This document shows, in pieces, positions 57,100 to 64,000 of a stretch of 64,000 nucleotides of DNA. Source of the DNA: Myxococcales bacterium (GTDB taxonomy: Bacteria; Myxococcota_A; Polyangia; Haliangiales; Haliangiaceae); NCBI GenBank assembly GCA_016717005.1, contig JADJUF010000012.1, positions 124,001 through 188,000 on the forward strand, in the 5' to 3' direction. The notes under the pieces were generated by a model. The model was given only the letters and a program-made list of their open reading frames with translations. It searched no databases and was not told the DNA's origin. The position numbers were made by a program, and so were the translations under genes. Numbering within the stretch: position 1 is the stretch's first letter; every line of letters starts with the position of its first letter.

Positions 57100-59169
57100 T
57101 CACGCCAGCCCGAGGCCGGCCAGGGTGAGATCGATCAGCTTGATGAACGGGAACGGCGCGATCACGCCGCCGAGGCCGTAGACCAGGAGGTTGCGTCGCA
57201 GCGTCACCGCCGCCGGGGCCGGGCGCAGCGTGAGGCCGCGCAGCGCCAGCGGGATCAGCGCGACGATGACCAGGGCGTTGAAGATCACCGCCGACATGAT
57301 CGCGCTGTGCGAGCTGTGCAGGTTCATGACGTTGAGCGCGTCGAGCTGGGGGTACACCGCGGCGAACGCGGCCGGGATGATCGCGAAGTACTTGGCCACG
57401 TCGTTGGCGATCGAGAACGTGGTCAGCGCGCCGCGGGTTGCCAGGAGCTGCTTGCCGACGCCGACGATCTCGATGAGCTTGGTCGGGTTGGAGTCGAGGT
57501 CGACCATGTTGCCGGCCTCCTTGGCGGCCTGGGTGCCGGTGTTCATCGCCACCGCCACGTCGGCCTGGGCCAGCGCCGGCGCGTCGTTGGTGCCGTCGCC
57601 GGTCATCGCCACCAGGTGGCCCTTGGCCTGGTAGTCGCGGATCTTGGCCAGCTTGGCCTCGGGCGTGGCCTCGGCCAGGAAGTCGTCGACGCCGGCCTCG
57701 GCGGCGATGGCCGCCGCGGTCAGCGGGTTGTCGCCGGTGATCATCACCGTGGTGATGCCCAGGCGGCGCAGCTCGGCGAAGCGCTCCTTGATGCCGTGCT
57801 TGACGACGTCGGTGAGCGCGATGACGCCGAGCACCCTGGCGCCGTCGGCGACCACCAGCGGCGTCGCGCCCTCGCCGGCCACGGCGTCGACCTGGGCCTT
57901 GACCTCGGGCGGCATCGCCGCCTCGCCTCGCGCCGCGACGTCGCGGGCGATGGCGTCGGCCGCGCCCTTGCGGATCGAGCGCGCGCCGACGTCGACCCCG
58001 CTCATCCGGGTCTGCGCGGTGAACGGGACGAAGCTGGCGCCGGCTGGTGCCCGCGCCGCCCGCGCGCCGAGCTGGGCCTGGCCGAGCGTGACGATGCTCT
58101 TGCCCTCCGGGGTGTCGTCGGCCCACGACGCCAGCACCGCGGCCTCGGCCAGCGCGTCGGCGGTGACGCCGCGCGCCGGGAAGAACTCGGTGGCCTGGCG
58201 GTTGCCGTGGGTGATCGTGCCGGTCTTGTCGAGGAGCAGCACGTCGACGTCGCCGGCGGCCTCGACCGCGCGGCCCGAGGTGGCGATCACGTTGGCCTGG
58301 ATCATGCGGTCCATGCCGGCGATGCCGATCGCCGACAAGAGGCCGCCGATCGTGGTCGGGATCAGGCACACCAGCAGCGCCACCAGGATCGCCATCGACA
58401 CCGGCGCGCCGCCACCGGCGCTGGTCACCGCGTAGCGCGAGAACGGCAACAACGTCACCGTCACCACCAGGAACACCAGCGTCAGGCCGGCCAGCAGGAT
58501 GTCGAGCGCGATCTCGTTGGGGGTCTTGCCGCGGCGCGCACCCTCGACCATCGCGATCATGCGGTCGAGGAACGAGCTGCCCGGCGCCGCGGTGATGCGG
58601 ATGATCAGCTGATCCGACAGCACCCGGGTGCCGCCGGTGACGGCCGAGCGGTCGCCGCCGCTCTCGCGCACCACCGGCGCGCTCTCGCCGGTGATCGCGC
58701 TCTCGTCGACCGAGGCCACGCCGAGGACGATGTCGCCGTCGCCGGGGATCAGCTCCCCCGCTGACACCTTGACCAGCATGCCGGGGGTGAGCTGCGACGA
58801 CGGGACGCCGACCGCGGCGGCGTCGAAGCTCGCCTCCTGCACCCGGTTGGCCAGCACGTCCTGGCGGGCGCGGCGCAGGGCCGCGGCCTGGGCCTTGCCG
58901 CGGCCCTCGGCCATGGCCTCCGCGAAGTTGGCGAACCAGACGGTCAACCACAGCCAGGCGGTGAGGCCGCCGATGAAGCCGGCGTCGGGGGCGCCGGTGG
59001 CCAGCGCGTGGACCAGCATCAGCGTCGTGAACGCGCTGCCGACCTCGACGACGAACATCACCGGCGACCGGATCATCCGCCGGGGATCGAGCTTGAGCAG
59101 CGCCTGCCACAGGGCCGGCGTGACGATCGCGGCCTCGAACAGCGGGCGCGCGGAAGGACGGGAGGACAT
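57100..59169 (-). CDS. kdpB: Potassium-transporting P-type ATPase subunit B
   Basis: A 689-residue P-type ATPase. The phosphorylated Asp is in LLLDKTGTITHGN (Asp314), TGES is in ESAITGESAPV, GDGTNDAPALAQADV closes the hinge, and helix patterns match KdpB (LIPTTIGGLLSAIGIAGMDR near the ion path). ATP hydrolysis here drives K+ uptake with KdpA, C and F. ATG 59169 follows an AAAGG site. It starts 11 bp after the kdpA stop. The reading frame is intact. Confidence 0.97.
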   Translation of the reverse strand: MSSRPSARPLFEAAIVTPALWQALLKLDPRRMIRSPVMFVVEVGSAFTTLMLVHALATGAPDAGFIGGLTAWLWLTVWFANFAEAMAEGRGKAQAAALRRARQDVLANRVQEASFDAAAVGVPSSQLTPGMLVKVSAGELIPGDGDIVLGVASVDESAITGESAPVVRESGGDRSAVTGGTRVLSDQLIIRITAAPGSSFLDRMIAMVEGARRGKTPNEIALDILLAGLTLVFLVVTVTLLPFSRYAVTSAGGGAPVSMAILVALLVCLIPTTIGGLLSAIGIAGMDRMIQANVIATSGRAVEAAGDVDVLLLDKTGTITHGNRQATEFFPARGVTADALAEAAVLASWADDTPEGKSIVTLGQAQLGARAARAPAGASFVPFTAQTRMSGVDVGARSIRKGAADAIARDVAARGEAAMPPEVKAQVDAVAGEGATPLVVADGARVLGVIALTDVVKHGIKERFAELRRLGITTVMITGDNPLTAAAIAAEAGVDDFLAEATPEAKLAKIRDYQAKGHLVAMTGDGTNDAPALAQADVAVAMNTGTQAAKEAGNMVDLDSNPTKLIEIVGVGKQLLATRGALTTFSIANDVAKYFAIIPAAFAAVYPQLDALNVMNLHSSHSAIMSAVIFNALVIVALIPLALRGLTLRPAPAAVTLRRNLLVYGLGGVIAPFPFIKLIDLTLAGLGLA

Positions 59170-59180
59170 GGCAGGGCCTT

Positions 59181-60887
59181 TCAGCGCGCCAGGTGCTCGG
59201 CGATGGGGCCGAGCGCCAGCGCGGGGACCAGGGTCAGGGCGCCGACGAGGAGCACGGTGGCGACCAGGAACGCGACGAACAACGAGCTGTCGGTGGGCAG
59301 GGTGCCGGACGTGACCGGCACGCGCTTCTTCCTGGCCAGCGCGCCGGCGAGGGCGAGCACCGGCAGGAGCGCGCCGAAGCGGCCGAGCCACATGAGGATC
59401 CCCTGGGTGGTGGCCCAGAACGGGCCGCTGGCGGTGAGGCCGCCGAACGCCGAGCCGTTGTTGTTGGCCGCCGACGTCATCGCGTACAGCATCTCGGTGA
59501 AGCCGTGGGCGCCGCCGTTGCCCAGCGTCGTGGCCTGGCTGGTCGAGCACGCCAGCGCGGTGCCGATCAGGAGCGCCACCGCCGGCACCAGGACGCCGAT
59601 CGACGCCAGCTTCATCTCGTGGGCCTCGACCTTCTTGCCCATGAACTCCGGCGTGCGCCCGATCATCAGGCCCGACAGGAACACCGCGATGATCGCGAAC
59701 AGGATCAAGCCGTAGAGGCCGGAGCCGACGCCGCCGAACGCTACCTCGCCGAGGCCCATGAGCGCGATGGTCGCGGCGCCGGCGAGCGGCTGGTAGCTGT
59801 CGTGCATCGAGTTGACCGAGCCGTTGGACGCGGCGGTCGTGGCGCTGGCCCACAGCGCGGCCTCGGCGGCGGTGAAGCGCTGCTCCTTGCCCTCCATGTT
59901 GCCGGCGCTGACGTCGATCGCGACCGCGCCGGCGTCGTCGACCGCGGCGATCGCCGGCGTCGCCGATAGCTCCTGGTGGATGGTCACCGCCGCGAACGGC
60001 ACGAACAGCAACCACATCGTCACCAGGAACGCCACGCCCTGGCGCCGCCGCTGGACCATCCGGCCGAACGCCAGGCACAGCGCCGCCGGGATCAGCAGGA
60101 TCGCCAGGCACTGGACGAAGTTGGTCAGCGGCGTCGGGTTCTCGAGCGGGTGGGCCGAGTTGACGCCGAAGTAGCCGCCGCCGTTGGTGCCGAGCTGCTT
60201 GATCGCCACCTGCGAGGCCACCGGGCCCACCGTGATCTGGCCGTGGCCGCCGCCGTCGAGGGCCGCGACGTCGAGGTGCCCAGCGCCGGTCTGCGGCACG
60301 CCCTGCCACACCAGGATCAGCGCCATCACGATCGCCATCGGCACCAGGACGTAGAGCGTGGCGCGCGTGAGGTCGACCCAGAAGTTGCCGACGCCCCTGG
60401 CCTCGGCGCGGCTGAAGCCGCGGACCAGCGCCACCAGCACCGCGATGCCGGTGGCCGCCGACACGAAGTTCTGCACGGTCAGCGCCAGCGCCGCGACCAG
60501 GTGGCTCATCGTGGCCTCGCCGCTGTAGGCCTGCCAGTTGGTGTTGGAGACGAAGCTGATCGCCGTGTTCCACGCGACGGGTGACGGCACCGCGTGCAGG
60601 TCGTTCGGGTTGCCGGGCAAGCTGCCCTGCAGGCGCTGCAGCAGGTACACCACCACCACGCCGGCGAGGTTGAACACCACCACCGCGGTCGCGTAGCGAG
60701 GCCACGGCATGTCCTCGTCGCGGTCGACGCCGCCGACGCGGTAGATCAGGCGCTCGACCGGGCCGAGCACCCGCGTCGCGCGGGTGGTGCCGTCGAACAC
60801 CCGCGCCAGGTAACCGCCCAGCGGCCACGCCAGGAGCGACAAGCACGCGGCGAACGCGACCAGGCCGACGATGGTGGCGCCGGTCAT
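59181..60887 (-). CDS. kdpA: Potassium-transporting ATPase subunit A
   Basis: A 568-residue channel-like subunit with about ten helices. The four selectivity-loop regions typical of KdpA are readable (SNTNWQAYSGEATMSHL, QLGTNGGGYFGVNSAHPLENP, ASNGSVNSMHDSYQPL, TSAANNNGSAFGGL). It binds and conducts K+ in the KdpFABC complex. ATG 60887 overlaps kdpF by 4 bp. Length and motifs match E. coli KdpA (557 residues). Confidence 0.97.
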   Translation of the reverse strand: MTGATIVGLVAFAACLSLLAWPLGGYLARVFDGTTRATRVLGPVERLIYRVGGVDRDEDMPWPRYATAVVVFNLAGVVVVYLLQRLQGSLPGNPNDLHAVPSPVAWNTAISFVSNTNWQAYSGEATMSHLVAALALTVQNFVSAATGIAVLVALVRGFSRAEARGVGNFWVDLTRATLYVLVPMAIVMALILVWQGVPQTGAGHLDVAALDGGGHGQITVGPVASQVAIKQLGTNGGGYFGVNSAHPLENPTPLTNFVQCLAILLIPAALCLAFGRMVQRRRQGVAFLVTMWLLFVPFAAVTIHQELSATPAIAAVDDAGAVAIDVSAGNMEGKEQRFTAAEAALWASATTAASNGSVNSMHDSYQPLAGAATIALMGLGEVAFGGVGSGLYGLILFAIIAVFLSGLMIGRTPEFMGKKVEAHEMKLASIGVLVPAVALLIGTALACSTSQATTLGNGGAHGFTEMLYAMTSAANNNGSAFGGLTASGPFWATTQGILMWLGRFGALLPVLALAGALARKKRVPVTSGTLPTDSSLFVAFLVATVLLVGALTLVPALALGPIAEHLAR

Positions 60888-60976
60888 GACAGCTTCTCCG
60901 GGAACAGCAGCGCGAACACCAGGTATCCGAAGACCACGATCGCGAGCCCGAAGCCGAGCCAGGTGAGCAAGGTCAT
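60884..60976 (-). CDS. kdpF: Potassium-transporting ATPase subunit F
   Basis: A 30-residue single-helix peptide: MTLLTWLGFGLAIVVFGYLV, then FALLFPEKLS. The short helix ending in (L/F)FPEK is the KdpF signature. KdpF stabilises the Kdp complex in the membrane. Its stop overlaps the kdpA start (ATGA), and its ATG overlaps the stop of another small membrane gene. Both features support a real coding sequence despite the size. Confidence 0.88.
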   Translation of the reverse strand: MTLLTWLGFGLAIVVFGYLVFALLFPEKLS

Positions 60977-61071
60977 GGCGGCTCCATGCGGTGGAAGAGA
61001 CGGATGAGGCCCAGGCTCGCCAGCGCGAGCACGAGGGTCAGGCCGAGGTAGATCAGGTCCCAGCGGTTCAC
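60973..61071 (-). CDS. Small membrane protein at the head of the kdp operon
   Basis: A 32-residue frame from GTG 61071: a hydrophilic start MNRWDLIYLG, one helix (LTLVLALASLGLIRLF) and a tail HRMEPP. Its TGA overlaps the kdpF ATG by 4 bp (ATGA). Comparable tiny single-helix genes precede kdpF in various kdp operons, but no name is secure. It is likely an extra accessory helix or a translational leader for kdpF. Confidence 0.6.
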   Translation of the reverse strand: MNRWDLIYLGLTLVLALASLGLIRLFHRMEPP

Positions 61072-61103
61072 GCTGCCTGGATAGCGCTGCCCGTGTCAGC
61101 GCC

Positions 61104-61144
61104 GCATCAAGAGCGCGCGGCGCCGCATCAAGAGCGCATCAAGA
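61104..61144. promoter_or_regulatory. Three GCATCAAGA direct repeats in the kdp/porin divergent region
   Basis: GCATCAAGA occurs at 61104-61112, 61125-61133 and 61136-61144. Starts are 21 and 11 bp apart, about two and one helical turns. They lie 33-73 bp upstream of the first kdp-operon start codon and 39-79 bp upstream of the porin ATG. KdpE or another activator could bind here; this is inference. Confidence 0.5.
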
Positions 61145-61182
61145 CCCGGGCCGGCCGCGGCGGCCAGCCTCAGGGTGCGGCC

Positions 61183-62247
61183 ATGTCGCGCACCGCCATC
61201 GCCTCCGTCGTGTCACTGCTCGCGGCCGCCAGCGCCGCCGCCGAGCCCACCCCTGTCACGCCGACCGTCACCGTCGGCGGCTCGATCGAGACGTACTACC
61301 AGTACAGCCTCGCGCGCCCGCGCGCCGGCCTCGCCGGCCTGCGCCTCGAGCCCGCCCACGGCGCGTTCACCCTGGCGGCCGCCACGCTCGACGCCACCGC
61401 CACCGGCGACCGCTGGCACGGCCGGGTCGCGCTGGCGACCGGCGCCACCGCCGCCGCCGTGTACGCCACCGAGCCGACCCCCGCCACGTGGCAACTCGTG
61501 CGCGAGGCCAACGCCGGCGCGGCGCTCGGCGCCGACGTCACCGTCGACGCCGGGCTGTTCCTGTCGCCGATCGGCCCCGAGGCGCTGGCGTCGAAGGACG
61601 ACTGGAACTGGTCGCGCTCGACGCCATTCCTGGCGCTGCCCGCCTACCACGTCGGCGCGCGCGCGACCCGCCCCCTCGGCCACGGGCTCACCGCCCAGGC
61701 CTGGATCGTCAACGGCTGGAACGCCGCCGTCGACACCAACCGCTGGAAGTCGGTGATGGTCGCCGGCACCTGGGCCGACGCGAGCACCACCGCCCAGATC
61801 CTGTACGCCGGTGGCGTCGAGCGCCCCACCGGCGCCGCCGCGGGCGCCCCGTGGCGCCACCTCGTCGACGCGTACGCCACGCGCGCGCTCACCGACGCCA
61901 TCGAGGTCATGGCCCACGCCGACGCCGGCCGCGAGGACGGCGCCGACGGTGGTCACCGCTGGCTCGCCGGCGCGCTGTACGGCCGCTGGCGTCCGAGCCC
62001 CGCGCTCGAGCTGGCCGCCCGCGTCGACGGCGTCCACGAGTGGAGCGACGCCGGCGCCACGCCGCTGCTGCTCGGCGTCGAGCAGCTGATCGCCGGCACG
62101 CTCACCGCGTCGTGGCGCGCCGCGCCACAGCTGCTGGTGCGCGGCGAGCTGCGCCACGACCGCGCCAGCGCCGATGTGCTGCCAGGACGCGACGGCCTGC
62201 GCCGCGACCAGACCACCGCCACCGCGGCGATGACGGCGTGGTTCTGA
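61183..62247 (+). CDS. Outer-membrane porin, OmpL/BBP2-like barrel
   Basis: A 354-residue exported beta-barrel. The signal peptide is MSRTAIASVVSLLAAASAAAEP. VGGSIETYYQYSLARP, LSPIGPEALASKDDWNWSRS and IVNGWNAAVDTNRWKSVM resemble putative beta-barrel porin-2 (OmpL-like) proteins, and the chain closes with TAWF, a terminal aromatic residue. Divergent from the kdp operon across 111 bp, it may supply K+ or solutes under the same control. ATG 61183 is the start. Confidence 0.8.
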   Translation: MSRTAIASVVSLLAAASAAAEPTPVTPTVTVGGSIETYYQYSLARPRAGLAGLRLEPAHGAFTLAAATLDATATGDRWHGRVALATGATAAAVYATEPTPATWQLVREANAGAALGADVTVDAGLFLSPIGPEALASKDDWNWSRSTPFLALPAYHVGARATRPLGHGLTAQAWIVNGWNAAVDTNRWKSVMVAGTWADASTTAQILYAGGVERPTGAAAGAPWRHLVDAYATRALTDAIEVMAHADAGREDGADGGHRWLAGALYGRWRPSPALELAARVDGVHEWSDAGATPLLLGVEQLIAGTLTASWRAAPQLLVRGELRHDRASADVLPGRDGLRRDQTTATAAMTAWF

Positions 62248-62296
62248 GGCGCGCGCCCGCGCGCGTCGGTCGCGGCCGGCCGCGTCAGGCTGGCGT

Positions 62297-64000
62297 CTAC
62301 TCGAAGCGCGCGCGGATGATGCGGTCGCCGACCTGGATGCGATCGAGCACGTCGGCGCCATCGATCACGCGCCCGACCCAGGTGTAGCGACCCTCGAGGT
62401 GCGGCGCCGGGCTGTGCATCGCGAACCACTGCGAGCCGCCGGTGTCCTTGCCGGCGTCGGCGATGCCGACCGAGCCGACGTCGAAGCCGACCGGGATCTC
62501 CTCGAGGCTGGCGGTGGTCTCGCTCGGCAGCGTGAACCCAGGGCCGCCCCAGCCGGTGCCGGTCGGATCGCCGCCCTGGACCACGAAGTTGGGGACGACC
62601 CGGTGGAACAGCAGGCCGTCGTAGTAGCCGCTGCGCGTGAGCGTGATGATCGCGGCCACGTGCCACGGGGCGATCGTGCCCTCGAGGCCGATGACCAGCT
62701 CGCCCGCGGTCGTCGTCAGATGCCAGGCCCCGATCGCCTGCAGCGCGAGGGCGGGATCGATCGGCGGCTTGACCGGCGGCGTCGCGGCGGTGCGCGGCCC
62801 GGGATCGGTGCCGGTCAGCGCGGTGATGCAGTCGCGGGCGGCGGTGCGCAGCGCCGGGCTCGCGTCGTCGGCGAGGCGCTGGCAGCGCGGCAGGCCGTCG
62901 AGCTTGGCGGCGGCGACCGCGGCCAGCAGGGTCGAGGTCAGCTCGGCGTCGCCAGCGGCGCCGTCGATCCGGGCCAGCACGGCCGCGGCCACGCTGGCGA
63001 AGTCGCCGCTGGCGCCGGTGACCTTCAGGATCTCGGCGGCGGCGTCGGCGGCCGCGCCCGCCACCGCCGGCTCGGCCCGGCCCAGCGCGGCGACCAGCGC
63101 GTCGCGGACCGGCAGCCGCTCGGGCGGCGTCAGCGTGGCGGTCACCGCCGGCAACAGCGCCAGCGCCGCCGCGGCCACCGCCGCGTCGGCCGAGGCCGAG
63201 GCCCCGGCCAGCCGGCGCACGGTGTCGCCGCCCGCGCCCGCGGCGATCGCCTCGAGCGCGACGCCCTGGGCCAGCAGATCGGGGAGGATGCCGCCGCCGC
63301 AGCCGCCGAGCTGGGCCATCGCCACCGTCGGATCGTTGAGCGCGTCGCCGGTCGCCACGGTCGGCAGCGGTCGCGCCAGCGCGCCCAGCGCCAGGCAGTT
63401 GGCCCAGGCCGCCGCCATCTGGCGATCGACCTCGCGCTGGGACGGCGGCTGGTCGGCGTAGCCGCGGGCGATCGCGACCAGCACCGCGCGCGCCGCCGGC
63501 TCGGCCGAGCGATCGGCCAGCTGGCGCAGGCTCTCGAGCAGCACGTGGCCGAAGCTCGACGGCAGCCGGCCCGCGGTCCACTCCTGCGAGACCCGGGCGA
63601 CGTACGGCACCACGGCCGCGCGCGTGGCGTCGGTCGCGGCGGCGCCGCCGAGCGCGCGGACCAGCTCGACCCCGACCCGCCAGTCGCCGTCGTCGAGCGC
63701 CTCGAGCAGCTCGGGCGTGGTCACGGCGACGGCGCGCCGCGCGACCAGCCCGGCCACCGCGGTCGCCCGGATCACCGCCTCGGCGTCGCGCACCCGATCG
63801 CGCAGCGCGCGCACGACCGCGTCGGTCGCGGCCGGCGGCGGCGCGGTCACCTCGACGAAGCCGCGCGCCAGCGCGTAGGTCGCGGCGTAGCGGACCGCCG
63901 GCAGCGCGTGCTTGGTCAGGCCGATCAGCGCCAGCTCGGTGGTGTCGCCCAGCCCGATCTTGGCGCGGCCCAGCCGGCCGAGGCCGATGGCCGCGGCCAC
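62297..64000 (-). CDS. HEAT-repeat protein with C-terminal cyclophilin domain, 5' truncated
   Basis: At least 567 residues; the start lies beyond the right edge of the window. The N-terminal 400 residues are HEAT-like helical repeats (GLTKHALPAVRYAATYALARG, DRVRDAEAVIRATAVAGLVAR, LLEALDDGDWRVGVELVRALGG). The last 160 residues are a cyclophilin: FHRVVPNFVVQGGDPTGTGWGG, then QWFAMHSPAPHLEGRYTWVGRV. It would catalyse Pro cis-trans isomerisation. The export signal, if any, is outside the window. It ends 49 bp from the convergent porin gene. Confidence 0.88.
   Translation of the reverse strand: MAAAIGLGRLGRAKIGLGDTTELALIGLTKHALPAVRYAATYALARGFVEVTAPPPAATDAVVRALRDRVRDAEAVIRATAVAGLVARRAVAVTTPELLEALDDGDWRVGVELVRALGGAAATDATRAAVVPYVARVSQEWTAGRLPSSFGHVLLESLRQLADRSAEPAARAVLVAIARGYADQPPSQREVDRQMAAAWANCLALGALARPLPTVATGDALNDPTVAMAQLGGCGGGILPDLLAQGVALEAIAAGAGGDTVRRLAGASASADAAVAAAALALLPAVTATLTPPERLPVRDALVAALGRAEPAVAGAAADAAAEILKVTGASGDFASVAAAVLARIDGAAGDAELTSTLLAAVAAAKLDGLPRCQRLADDASPALRTAARDCITALTGTDPGPRTAATPPVKPPIDPALALQAIGAWHLTTTAGELVIGLEGTIAPWHVAAIITLTRSGYYDGLLFHRVVPNFVVQGGDPTGTGWGGPGFTLPSETTASLEEIPVGFDVGSVGIADAGKDTGGSQWFAMHSPAPHLEGRYTWVGRVIDGADVLDRIQVGDRIIRARFE

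Overview
The window is about 64 kb of very GC-rich bacterial DNA, mostly tightly packed genes with frequent GTG starts and 4-bp GTGA or ATGA overlaps. MYXO-CTERM-type C-terminal tails, a 16-unit Cys-rich (DUF4215/TIGR02232-type) repeat array, PilZ and DnaJ fusions, an AgmX/PglI-type C-terminal domain and large multidomain Ser/Thr kinases all point to a myxobacterium (Myxococcota), probably of the Haliangium/Kofleriaceae kind. That placement is inference. No rRNA, tRNA, IS element, prophage or CRISPR array is visible.

Layout. 1-2.6 kb: rtcB (5' truncated) and rtcA, an RNA-repair pair separated by a 430-bp hexamer-like repeat. 2.7-6.9 kb (minus): a triple universal-stress protein, a PilZ protein, and a GT39-type glycosyltransferase broken by an in-frame amber codon. 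6.9-10.8 kb (plus): metallo-beta-lactamase fold protein, MFS transporter, GT2 glycosyltransferase and polysaccharide deacetylase, likely a surface-glycan or lipid cluster. 10.8-15.8 kb (minus): a giant lipoprotein whose Cys-rich repeats and MYXO-CTERM-like tail run without a stop into a beta-barrel/TSP3/OmpA protein, an arrangement like a fused TraA-TraB outer-membrane-exchange pair. 15.9-25.2 kb: a metallopeptidase/propeller lipoprotein, an M15 peptidase with MYXO-CTERM tail, a SNF2 ATPase, and a protein kinase fused to a globin domain, an alpha/beta-hydrolase-like domain and a cyclase-like domain. 25.2-34.3 kb: a small barrel protein, a WD40 kinase, a DUF4266-DUF3570-lipoprotein cluster, an AgmX/PglI lipoprotein and a TPR protein. 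34.5-37.7 kb: an accessory patch (HNH nuclease, GNAT, SnoaL-like, a flavoprotein remnant, an exported archaemetzincin) carrying a palindrome in three copies. 37.8-42.2 kb (minus): hemE-hemG-lipoprotein-Rsm22 operon. 42.3-49.9 kb (plus): a two-receiver regulator, a PilZ-DnaJ-TPR protein, a short DnaK, a GbsR-like regulator and a three-gene ABC-2 exporter. 50-53.1 kb: an acyltransferase and a diheme cytochrome. 53.1-61.1 kb (minus): a complete kdp operon (small ORF-F-A-B-C-D-E). 61.2-64 kb: a divergent porin and a HEAT-cyclophilin protein cut by the window end.

Six frame or stop lesions (6412, about 13760, 14250, 44945, 56435 and 56875) hit otherwise well-conserved genes. Most are one- or two-base changes in short G/C runs. 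This pattern looks more like residual errors in a high-GC assembly than six independent pseudogenes, although slippage inside the Cys-rich repeats could be biological.
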